Shown piece after piece: positions 36,376 to 43,865 of a DNA stretch of 64,000 nucleotides (within the stretch, counting starts at the first letter, position 1; each line of letters starts with the position of its first letter). Under the pieces are notes generated by a model. That model was not told where the DNA came from. It saw only the letters and a program-made list of their open reading frames with translations, and did no database searches. Location of the stretch: the NCBI RefSeq assembly GCF_023701695.1, contig NZ_JAJOZC010000001.1, forward strand, positions 2,232,001 through 2,296,000, given 5' to 3'. The position numbers and the translations under genes are program-made. The stretch is from Streptomyces sp. RKAG290. GTDB taxonomy: Bacteria > Actinomycetota > Actinomycetes > Streptomycetales > Streptomycetaceae.

Positions 36376-37233
36376 TCACTGGTCTCGGCGGTGCACCGCG
36401 ACCGTCGCGACCACGCCCGCCAGCAGAGCCCAGGCCGCGTAGACCGTCCAGGCTCCGGAGACCGTCCACGGGTAGAGGACGGACGCATGGAGATCCGAGG
36501 CCGACAGCCGCTCCCACGCGCTGAAGGGCAGCGTGTGCTGGAGCACCGCCGTGAGATGGCGACGGTCGCTGAGGACATTGGGGAGCAGGAGCAGCACCAC
36601 CACGCATCCGATGACGGAGCCTCCGGTGTGGCGTATCACCGCACCGATCGCCAGGCCCGCGAGGCCCGCCACCGGGGCGAGCAGCGCGGAGGCCACCACG
36701 ACGCGCAGGGCGCCCGGGTGGCCGAGGGTCACCGACGCGCCCCGGCCGGAGAGGATCGCCTGCGTCGACGCGAAGGACGCCAGGGCGACGAGTGCGCCGA
36801 AGACCGTGGTGACGGCGGCGAGTACGAGGGCCTTGGCGGCCAGCACCGAGCGGCGGGCCGGGACGGCGGTGAACGTGGTGCGGATCAGGCCGGTGCCGTA
36901 CTCGCCGGTGATCGACACGGCACCGATGGCGGCGACGGCCAGCACCAGCACCATGGCGGCGTTCCCGGTGAAGGCGTCCATGAGGGGCGAGCCGTTGGCA
37001 ATGAAGGACTCGCGGCCGCGGTCGCCGTACTGGTACCAGTACTTGTAGTGGTCGTAGGCCGTACCGGCGTTGAACGCGATGACGGCCAGCGCGGTGATCG
37101 CGTACATCCAGGAGGTGGAGCGCAGCGACCACGTCTTGAGCCACTCGGCGGCGAGCAGGTCGCGGAAGCGGGCGCGGGGTTCGTCGTCGCTCACCCGGGC
37201 GGATGGCGCGGTCGTGGCCTGTGCCATGGTCAT
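36376..37233 (-). CDS. ABC-2 type transporter permease
   Basis: 285 residues with about six membrane helices (MYAITALAVIAFNAGTAY, AMVLVLAVAAIGAVSIT, VVVASALLAPVAGLAGLAIG, VIGCVVVLLLLPNVL, WTVYAAWALLAGVVATVAV). The first cytosolic segment FRDLLAAEWLKTWSLRST and the ITGEYGTGLIRTTFTAVP motif are typical of ABC-2 permeases that pair with CcmA/NatA-type ATPases. ATG 37233 overlaps the ATPase stop (ATGA). Substrate unknown; export or bacitracin-like self-protection are possibilities. Confidence 0.88.
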   Translation of the reverse strand: MTMAQATTAPSARVSDDEPRARFRDLLAAEWLKTWSLRSTSWMYAITALAVIAFNAGTAYDHYKYWYQYGDRGRESFIANGSPLMDAFTGNAAMVLVLAVAAIGAVSITGEYGTGLIRTTFTAVPARRSVLAAKALVLAAVTTVFGALVALASFASTQAILSGRGASVTLGHPGALRVVVASALLAPVAGLAGLAIGAVIRHTGGSVIGCVVVLLLLPNVLSDRRHLTAVLQHTLPFSAWERLSASDLHASVLYPWTVSGAWTVYAAWALLAGVVATVAVHRRDQ

Positions 37234-38138
37234 CGGGGGTCTCCTGCGAGGTATTCGACGCTCTCTGCGGTCAGTTCCATGAACGCCTCCTCCAACGAAG
37301 CTCCGACCGTGGTGAGTTCGTGGAGCAGCAAGCGGTGGTGCAGGGCGAGCTCACCGACGCGGGCGGCGGTGAGCCCGGTGACCGTGAGGCGGTCGCCGTC
37401 CCGGACCACCTCGGCTCCCTCTGCGGTGAGCAGTGGGGTGAGCGCTGCGGAGTCGGGGGTGCCTACGGTCACGCTGAGGCGGGTGCTCCGGGCGGCGAAC
37501 GCGGTCAGGCTCTCGGCCGCGATGAGTTTGCCGCGGCCGATGACCACGAGCCGGTCGGCGGTGTGCTCCATCTCCGTCATCAGGTGACTGGAGACGAACA
37601 CGGTGCGCCCCTCGGCGGCGAGCCTGCGGAACAGGCCGCGCACCCACAGCACACCTTCCGGATCAAGGCCGTTGAGCGGTTCGTCGAAGAGCAGCACCGG
37701 CGGGTCGCCGAGCAGTGCGGTGGCTATGCCGAGGCGCTGGCGCATCCCGAGGGAGAAGCCGCCGATGCGCCGACGCGCCGCCCCCGCGAGGCCCACGTCC
37801 TGGAGAAGTTCGTCGACCCGGGTCCGCGGGATGCCGTTGCTGCGGGCCAGCATGGCCAGGTGGGCGCGTGCGGTGCGGCCGCCGTGCACGTCGCCCGCGT
37901 CCAGGAGGGCGCCGACGTGCCGCAGTCCGCGCGGATGGCCGCGGAACGGCCGGCCCTGGAGGGTGGCCGTCCCGGCGGTCGGCTCGACCAGGCCCAGCAG
38001 CATGCGCAGCGTGGTGGTCTTGCCGGCCCCGTTGGGTCCGAGGAAGCCGGTGACCTCGCCGGGCCGAACGGTGAAGGTGAGGTCCTTGACGGCGCTCGCG
38101 GCACCGTATCGCTTGGTCAGTCCGTTGACTTCGATCAC
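37230..38138 (-). CDS. ABC transporter ATP-binding protein
   Basis: 302 residues. Walker A GPNGAGKTT, signature FSLGMRQRLG, Walker B PVLLFDEPLNGLD and the switch His in VSSHLMTEME; a ~90-residue C-terminal extension after about 215. Partner of the coupled ABC-2 permease. GTG 38138 is the start by family alignment (IEVNGLTKRYG). Divergent from a histidine kinase/regulator pair 132 bp away, which probably controls it. Confidence 0.92.
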   Translation of the reverse strand: MIEVNGLTKRYGAASAVKDLTFTVRPGEVTGFLGPNGAGKTTTLRMLLGLVEPTAGTATLQGRPFRGHPRGLRHVGALLDAGDVHGGRTARAHLAMLARSNGIPRTRVDELLQDVGLAGAARRRIGGFSLGMRQRLGIATALLGDPPVLLFDEPLNGLDPEGVLWVRGLFRRLAAEGRTVFVSSHLMTEMEHTADRLVVIGRGKLIAAESLTAFAARSTRLSVTVGTPDSAALTPLLTAEGAEVVRDGDRLTVTGLTAARVGELALHHRLLLHELTTVGASLEEAFMELTAESVEYLAGDPR

Positions 38139-38258
38139 ACCGTCAACTGTGGCTTCCGCAGCTCTTGTTCGTCGTCGGACCACCGGTGACACCTGTCGGG
38201 TCCGGTGTCGACCCCGGGTGTACAACCGTGGTCCGATGCCGGTCCGGGGGGCGGTGGC

Positions 38259-38270
38259 TACGATCGGCGC
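38259..38270 (+). promoter_or_regulatory. Leaderless -10 box of the histidine kinase
   Basis: TACGAT (38259-38264) is 6 nt before ATG 38271, with no Shine-Dalgarno. No convincing -35. Confidence 0.5.
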
Positions 38271-39503
38271 ATGTCCCACTTGCCTTCCGTTCCGCTGATG
38301 AAGCGCGTGCCGCCGGGTTGGTGGGTGGCACTGGCCTGGTACGCGGGCGTGCTGCTCACCTTCCTCGTGCGGGTGCGGTTGCCCGGGGAGTACGCACCGT
38401 CTGTCCGGCCCGGGGTCCTGTTCTACCGGTGGGACGGTCTGCTGACCCAGCTGCTCTCCACGGCACTGGCGATCGGCGGCTGCTTCGCCATGGAGCGACG
38501 CCCGTTGCAGGGCCTGGCCATGGTGCTGGGAGCCGCCGCACTCGCCAGCACCTCGCTGAGCGTGTCGGAAATTCCGCTCGCCCAGTTCCTGGCCGCCGAC
38601 GTGGCGCTGTATTACGTCACCGCCACCCGACCGCGACGGACCGGACTCATAGCCCTCGCTATGGCGCTCTTCGTCGTCACCGGCTTCCTGGCCGTCCGGC
38701 TGCTGGCCGGGTGGCCTGCGGGAACGTCTGCGGGGCTGGTCGTCGCCCTGACCGCGGTCGTCGCCTGGCTGGTGGGCGGCTCGGCGTATGAGGCGCGCCG
38801 GCACGACGAGACCCTGACCGCACAGGCGGCCGAACAGGCGATCGTCGAGGAAAGGCTGCGCATCGCCCGCGAGATGCACGACATGGTCGCGCACAGCGTC
38901 GGCATCATCGCCCTCCAGGCGGGTGCGGCGGCCCGGGTCGTGCACACCCAGCCGGACGCCGCGCGCGAGGCGATGAGCGCGGTGGAGAGCGCGGGCCGGG
39001 AGACGCTGTCGGGGCTGCGCCGGATGCTCGGCGCGCTGCGGCAGACCGGGCCGGGGCAGGACGGGCCGGGGCAGGACGGGCCGGAGCGGGAGGCGGCTGT
39101 GCTGCGGCCCACGGAGGGGCTCGCCGACGTCGAGCGGCTGGCGCGGGCCACGACCGCGGCCGGCGTCCGGGTCGACGTGCGGTGGCGCGGAGACCGGCGG
39201 CCGCTGCCGCCGGACATCGACCTGTCGGCGTTCCGCATCATCCAGGAGTCGGTGACCAACGTGGTGCGGCATGCCGCCACCGGATCCTGCCGGGTGTCCG
39301 TCGAGTACGGCCCCGAGGATGTCGCGATCGAGGTGGCGGACCGCGGCCGGGGCGTGGGCAGCCCCGCGGACACCGGGTTCGGCCTGGTCGGCATGCGGGA
39401 GCGGGTCGCCCTGCTGCACGGCGAGTTCGCCGCCGCCCCGCGCCCGGACGGCGGATTCCGGGTCACGGCCCGGCTGCCGGTGCCGGCGCAGGACACGGCA
39501 TGA
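38271..39503 (+). CDS. NarL-type sensor histidine kinase (HisKA_3)
   Basis: 410 residues. Several N-terminal membrane helices (VALAWYAGVLLTFLV, LLSTALAIGGCFAM, IALAMALFVVTGFLAVRLLA, ALTAVVAWLVGG), no large sensor domain, then the dimerisation/phosphorylation helix REMHDMVAHSVGIIALQAGA with the phospho-His in MHDMVAHS, and the HATPase (IIQESVTNVVRHA, DRGRGVG, FGLVGMRERV). A short GPGQD repeat (near 39052-39080) sits between them. Membrane-stress sensing type. Probably leaderless. Its stop overlaps the regulator start. Confidence 0.9.
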   Translation: MSHLPSVPLMKRVPPGWWVALAWYAGVLLTFLVRVRLPGEYAPSVRPGVLFYRWDGLLTQLLSTALAIGGCFAMERRPLQGLAMVLGAAALASTSLSVSEIPLAQFLAADVALYYVTATRPRRTGLIALAMALFVVTGFLAVRLLAGWPAGTSAGLVVALTAVVAWLVGGSAYEARRHDETLTAQAAEQAIVEERLRIAREMHDMVAHSVGIIALQAGAAARVVHTQPDAAREAMSAVESAGRETLSGLRRMLGALRQTGPGQDGPGQDGPEREAAVLRPTEGLADVERLARATTAAGVRVDVRWRGDRRPLPPDIDLSAFRIIQESVTNVVRHAATGSCRVSVEYGPEDVAIEVADRGRGVGSPADTGFGLVGMRERVALLHGEFAAAPRPDGGFRVTARLPVPAQDTA

Positions 39504-40201
39504 GCGAGGAACGGACACCGGCCGGTACGGCCCCCGCGATCCCGGCCCCGATCCGGGTACTCCTCGCCGACGACCAGCCGCTGGTGCGTGCCGCACTGCG
39601 CATGGTCATCGCCGACCTCCCCGACATCGACGTCGTCGGCGAGGCCGGGACGGGCGACGAGGCGGTACGGCTGACCGGTCAGCTGGTCCCCGACGTGGTC
39701 GTGATGGACATCCGGATGCCGGGCCTGAACGGCATCGAGGCCACCGAGCTGATCACCGCGGGCTCCGGCCCGACGCATGTGCTGGTCCTGACGACGTTCG
39801 ACGACGACGACTACGTCTACGGCGCGCTGCGCGCCGGCGCGGCCGGATTCCTGGTCAAGGACATGGCGCTGGAGGACATCCTGGCCGCGGTACGGGTGGT
39901 GGCGGCCGGGGACGCCCTGATCGCGCCGAGCGTCACCCGGCGGCTGATCAAGGACTTCGCGAGCCGCCCCGGCTCCGCGTCGCCGCAGCGGCCGCTCACG
40001 GCGATCACGGACCGGGAGCGCGAGGTGCTGGTGCTGGTCGCCAGCGGGCTGTCCAACACCGAGATCGCGGAGCGGCTGTTCATCAGTGTCGCCACCGCGA
40101 AGACCTACCTGACCCGGCTGCTCGCCAAGCTCGGCGCCCGGGACCGGGTGCAGCTCGTCATCATCGCGTACGACGCGGGGCTGGTGTCGCCGACGCAGTG
40201 A
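39500..40201 (+). CDS. NarL/LuxR-type response regulator
   Basis: 233 residues. Receiver domain (RVLLADDQPLVRAALRMVI; phospho-Asp in VVVMDIRMPG; Lys in GFLVKDM) and a C-terminal LuxR helix-turn-helix (LTDREREVLV-type: ITDREREVLVLVASGLSNTE). ATG 39500 overlaps the kinase stop (ATGA), so the pair is coupled. Likely controls the divergent ABC exporter. Confidence 0.93.
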   Translation: MSEERTPAGTAPAIPAPIRVLLADDQPLVRAALRMVIADLPDIDVVGEAGTGDEAVRLTGQLVPDVVVMDIRMPGLNGIEATELITAGSGPTHVLVLTTFDDDDYVYGALRAGAAGFLVKDMALEDILAAVRVVAAGDALIAPSVTRRLIKDFASRPGSASPQRPLTAITDREREVLVLVASGLSNTEIAERLFISVATAKTYLTRLLAKLGARDRVQLVIIAYDAGLVSPTQ

Positions 40202-40234
40202 CGCGGTGACGCCGCTCCCGCCGGCATGGGTGGG

Positions 40235-40846
40235 CTACAGCCAGCCCTTCTCGCGTGCCATCCGGACCGCCTCCGCGCGGTTGCGCGCCGCCATCTTCTG
40301 GATCGCCGTCGAGAGGTAGTTGCGGACCGTGCCCTGGGACAGGTGCAGCGACGCGGCGATCTCCGCGTTGGTCGAGCCGTCCGCCGCCGTGCGCAGCACC
40401 TCGCGCTCCCGGTCGGTCAGCGGGCTCGCCCCGTCCGCGAGGGCGGCGGCCGCCAGGGTGGGATCGATGACGCGTTCGCCGGCGAGTACCTTGCGTACCG
40501 CTTCGGCCAGTTGGGACGCCGGGGCGTCCTTCACCAGGAACGCGTCCGCGCCCGACTCCATCGCGCGGCGCAGGTAGCCGGGGCGGCCGAAGGTGGTGAC
40601 GACGACGACCTTGACGTCCGGGAGTGCGCGGTGGAGCTCCCCGGCCGCCTCGATACCCGTCATGCCGGGCATCTCGATGTCCAGGAGGGCCACGTCGATG
40701 CTGTGCTCCCTGGCCGCGGCGAGCACCTCGTCACCGCGGGCCACCTGGGCGACCACCTCGATGTCGGGCTCCAGGCCGAGGAGCGCCGCCAGGGCTTCGC
40801 GCACCATGGACTGGTCCTCGGCGAGGAGAAGTCTGATCATGCTCAT
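40235..40846 (-). CDS. NarL/LuxR-type response regulator
   Basis: 203 residues. Receiver: RLLLAEDQSMVREALAALLG, phospho-Asp in VALLDIEMPG, Lys in AFLVKDA; LuxR HTH: LTDREREVLRTAADGSTNAE then IAASLHLSQGTVRNYLS. ATG 40846 overlaps the kinase stop (ATGA); ATG 40840, two codons in, has GGGGA at better spacing and is equally possible. Last gene of the ATPase-permease-kinase-regulator operon. Looks like the DesR type. Confidence 0.92.
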   Translation of the reverse strand: MSMIRLLLAEDQSMVREALAALLGLEPDIEVVAQVARGDEVLAAAREHSIDVALLDIEMPGMTGIEAAGELHRALPDVKVVVVTTFGRPGYLRRAMESGADAFLVKDAPASQLAEAVRKVLAGERVIDPTLAAAALADGASPLTDREREVLRTAADGSTNAEIAASLHLSQGTVRNYLSTAIQKMAARNRAEAVRMAREKGWL

Positions 40847-42021
40847 TCCCCGGATCCTAGGCCCGATCCGAACGGCACGCCGATGGCCATGGTGAAGCCT
40901 TTGCCGGAGCGAGAGTTGGTGGCCCGGGTGATCAGCGTCCCGTCGACGGTGGCGAGCCGCTCGGCGATGCCGGTGAGACCGTTGCCGGGCGTCGTGCCGG
41001 AGGTGCCGCGGCCGTCGTCGGCGACGGTGAGTTCGAGGATGCGTCCGTCCAGGGTCTGGCGCGGGGCCAGGGTGACCGTGCAGTGCCGGGCGTTGCTGTG
41101 GCGTACGACGTTGGTGACGGCTTCCCGCAGCGCCCACGCGAGCACCTCCTCCGCCTTCTCCGGGAGGTCCTCGGGGGCGTCGGCCGGGATGTCCGCGGTG
41201 ATCCCCGCGGCGGCGAGGGCGGTGCGGGCGCCGGCCAGTTCGCCGGGGAGCGTCGGCCGGCGGTAGCCGGTGACGGCGCCGCGTACGTCCACCAGGGCCT
41301 GCCGGCTCACCTGTTCGATGTCGGCGACCTGGGCGGCCGCCTGGTCCGGGTGGTCGGGGAGCATCCGTCCGGCCAGTTCACTCTTGAGGGTGATCAGGGA
41401 GAGGGAGTGGCCGAGCAGGTCGTGCAGATCGCGGGCCAGCCGCAGCCGTTCCTCGTTGGCGGCGAGCTGGGCAACGGTCGCGCGGGCCTCGCGGAGCTGG
41501 TTCGTGGTGAGGATCATCTGCCGGACGCCGGTCATCGAGAACCCGCCGAGCAGGGCCGGGAAGACCAGGGCGGTGATGATCTCGCGGGGGTGGTCGCCGG
41601 TCAGACCGATGCCGACGAGCACGGCGGTGACGGCGGGGATGATCCAGCGGGCGCTCCGCAGGGGCAGGGTGGCCCCGGCGGAGACCGAGACGTACACGAA
41701 CAGGACCAGCCACGGGGTGCCGAGCGCCAGGGACAGGAGGACGGCGAGGGCACCGAGGAAGCTGAGCACGACCCGGACCTGGAACGGGTTGAGCATCTTC
41801 GGGGCCGGGCGGAAGACGAGGACCAGATAGGAGCCGACGAAGACCGCCAGCCCGAGGGTGCCGAGCGCGGTCGCCCACGCGGTGTGGGAGCCGTCGGCGA
41901 GATCCTTGACCGGCGCGCTCATGAAGGCGAGCCAGACGCCGATCCAGAGGCCCTTGATCCCCACCTGCTTGCGGGTCTCCGGCGGACGCCCGATACCCAC
42001 GGACATCTCGTCCTCGTTCAC
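40843..42021 (-). CDS. NarL-type sensor histidine kinase (DesK-like)
   Basis: 392 residues. Six or so membrane helices in the first ~180 residues (TALGTLGLAVFVGSYLVLVF, FLGALAVLLSLALG, PWLVLFVYVSVSAGATLPL, WIIPAVTAVLVGIGL), then LARDLHDLLGHSLSLITLKS with phospho-His, and the HATPase (REAVTNVVRHSNA, DDGRGTSG, GLTGIAERL). DesK-like membrane sensors follow bilayer state or drugs. GTG 42021 overlaps the permease stop (GTGA) and the C-terminus overlaps the regulator start, so the four genes are coupled. Confidence 0.9.
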   Translation of the reverse strand: MNEDEMSVGIGRPPETRKQVGIKGLWIGVWLAFMSAPVKDLADGSHTAWATALGTLGLAVFVGSYLVLVFRPAPKMLNPFQVRVVLSFLGALAVLLSLALGTPWLVLFVYVSVSAGATLPLRSARWIIPAVTAVLVGIGLTGDHPREIITALVFPALLGGFSMTGVRQMILTTNQLREARATVAQLAANEERLRLARDLHDLLGHSLSLITLKSELAGRMLPDHPDQAAAQVADIEQVSRQALVDVRGAVTGYRRPTLPGELAGARTALAAAGITADIPADAPEDLPEKAEEVLAWALREAVTNVVRHSNARHCTVTLAPRQTLDGRILELTVADDGRGTSGTTPGNGLTGIAERLATVDGTLITRATNSRSGKGFTMAIGVPFGSGLGSGE

Positions 42022-42773
42022 GCTTTCAGGGTGTCCTTCCGGTAGAGCCAGGCCGCACCGCCCGCGAAGAGCAGGAAGTAGCCGCAGAGGATCGCGACGT
42101 CCTTGCCGTGGGGTGCGCCGCCCAGCTCGATGGCCTGGCCGAGTGCAGCGTACGCGTGGGTGGGCAGCCATTCGGAGATGTTCTGGATCCACTGCGGGAA
42201 GGTCGCGCTCGGCATCCACAGGCCGCCGAGGATCGAGAGCACGAAGTAGATGATCATCGTGATCGGCCGGACCGCGTCACCGCTGGCGATGTAGCCGATG
42301 GCGACGCCGAGGGCGGCGAAGACCAGCGAACCGGCCCAGATGACACCGGCCAGGGCGAACCACTGCCAGGCGTCGAACCGCACGTGCTTGCCGACCGCGG
42401 CGACGAGGAAGACGACCACGATGCAGGGCAGGGTGACCATCGCGGCGCTGGCGATCTTGGCCAGGACGTACCCGCGGCTGGGCAGTGCGGTCAGCCTGAG
42501 CTGGCGGACCCAGCCCTTCTCGCGCTCCTTGGCGATGCGCTCGCTGTTGCCCATCAGTACGGCGGTCAGCGCGCCGAAGGAGGCCATCGAGACCATGAAG
42601 AAGGACTGCAGGGTCAGATCGGTGTGCGGCACCTTGTCGGTGGTGTTCTGGGTGCCGGAGATCAGCAGGTAGATCACCGACGGATAGATGATCGAGAAGA
42701 ACATGAACTTCTTGTTCCGCAGGGTGCGGGTCACTTCGAGCCTGATGAGGGCCCACGAGAAGAAATTCAGCAT
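42018..42773 (-). CDS. ABC-2 type transporter permease
   Basis: 251 residues with six membrane helices (MFFSIIYPSVIYLLISG, FFMVSMASFGALTAVLM, TLPCIVVVFLVAAVG, LAGVIWAGSLVFAALGVAIG, TMIIYFVLSILGGLWM, GYFLLFAGGAAWLY). Contains NSERIAKEREKGWVRQLRLTALP, the ABC-2 cytosolic loop. ATG 42773 overlaps the ATPase gene by 7 bp. Export function; substrate unknown, possibly an antibiotic or lipid. Confidence 0.9.
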   Translation of the reverse strand: MLNFFSWALIRLEVTRTLRNKKFMFFSIIYPSVIYLLISGTQNTTDKVPHTDLTLQSFFMVSMASFGALTAVLMGNSERIAKEREKGWVRQLRLTALPSRGYVLAKIASAAMVTLPCIVVVFLVAAVGKHVRFDAWQWFALAGVIWAGSLVFAALGVAIGYIASGDAVRPITMIIYFVLSILGGLWMPSATFPQWIQNISEWLPTHAYAALGQAIELGGAPHGKDVAILCGYFLLFAGGAAWLYRKDTLKA

Positions 42774-43705
42774 GCGGTCCTGGCCTCCTCGGCCTCGGTG
42801 ATGGCGACGAAGGCCTGCTCCAGTCCGAGTCCCGCGACTTCGAGTTCGCGCGGGTAGAGACCGAGGCCGTAGACGGCGTGCACGGTCGCGTCGGCGTTGT
42901 GCGACTGGATACGGATCCGGCGGCCGTTGATGTCGAGCGCGGCGAGGAACGGCAGGGCCCGCAGGGCCTCCTCGTCGACCGGGCCCTCCAGCTCGAAGGA
43001 GATCCGGCGGGCCCCGGCCATCGCCTTGATCTCGGCCGCGGTGCCGTCGGCGAGGATCCGGCCCTTGTGCAGGACCAGGACGCGGTCGGCGATGGCGTCG
43101 GCCTCTTCGAGATAGTGGGTGGCGAACAGGACGGTGCGGCCCTGGTCGGCCTGCTCGCGCATGGTGGCCCAGAAGGCCTGGCGGGCGGTGACGTCCATGC
43201 CGGTGGTCGGCTCGTCGAGCACGATCAGGTCGTTGGCCCCGGCGGTGGCGAGCGCGAACCGTACGCGCTGCTCCTGGCCGCCGGACAGCTTGTTGACCAT
43301 GCGGCCGGCGATCGACGCGATGCCGGACCTGGCCAGCACCTCGCTCACCGGGTAGGGCTTGGGGTGCAGGGCGCAGACGAGCCCCACCAGCTCCTCGACG
43401 GTGACGTCCTCCATCAGACCGCCGGTCTGCAGCATGGCCCCGACCCGGCCGGCGGCGATGGCCGCCTGCGGGGTCGTGCCGAAGAGGCGGACCGTCCCGG
43501 AGTCCGCGGTGCGCAGACCCAGCAGGAGGTCGAGGGCGGAGGACTTGCCGGCGCCGTTGGGGCCGAGGAGCGCCACGGTCTCGCCGGGGTGCAGGTCGAG
43601 GGTGAGTCCGTCCACGGCACGCACGTCGCCGTAGGCCTTGCTCACCTGGTCGAAGCTGACCACTGCGGTCTTCGCCGCGGTCACTTCGGGGGCTGTCGTT
43701 GTCAT
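42767..43705 (-). CDS. ABC transporter ATP-binding protein
   Basis: 312 residues. Walker A GPNGAGKSS, signature LSGGQEQRV, Walker B LIVLDEPTTGMD, switch His in FATHYLEEAD, and a ~80-residue C-terminal domain (ALDINGRRIRIQSHNADATV). DrrA-like. First gene of the coupled four-gene operon with permease, kinase and regulator. ATG 43705 lacks a clear Shine-Dalgarno, so the start could be leaderless but no TANNNT box is visible. Confidence 0.92.
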   Translation of the reverse strand: MTTTAPEVTAAKTAVVSFDQVSKAYGDVRAVDGLTLDLHPGETVALLGPNGAGKSSALDLLLGLRTADSGTVRLFGTTPQAAIAAGRVGAMLQTGGLMEDVTVEELVGLVCALHPKPYPVSEVLARSGIASIAGRMVNKLSGGQEQRVRFALATAGANDLIVLDEPTTGMDVTARQAFWATMREQADQGRTVLFATHYLEEADAIADRVLVLHKGRILADGTAAEIKAMAGARRISFELEGPVDEEALRALPFLAALDINGRRIRIQSHNADATVHAVYGLGLYPRELEVAGLGLEQAFVAITEAEEARTAC

Positions 43706-43807
43706 ACGCCCAGCTTGGCGGAGCAGGGGGTGCGCCCGGCAGGGTCAGCAGTCGTGGATCCGGGATGACAGATGTCATGCCGCGGGAGTGACGGGGCCGC
43801 CCGGAGA

Positions 43808-43848
43808 CGGCACCGCCCCCGGCCGGGGTCCGGTCGGGGGCGGCGCCG
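43808..43848 (-). terminator. Terminator hairpin
   Basis: A 17-bp stem with one mismatch and one G-T pair (arms 43808-43824 and 43832-43848) just past the stop of the 43866 gene on the minus strand. Confidence 0.7.
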
Positions 43849-43865
43849 TGCGGTACGGGGTGGTG

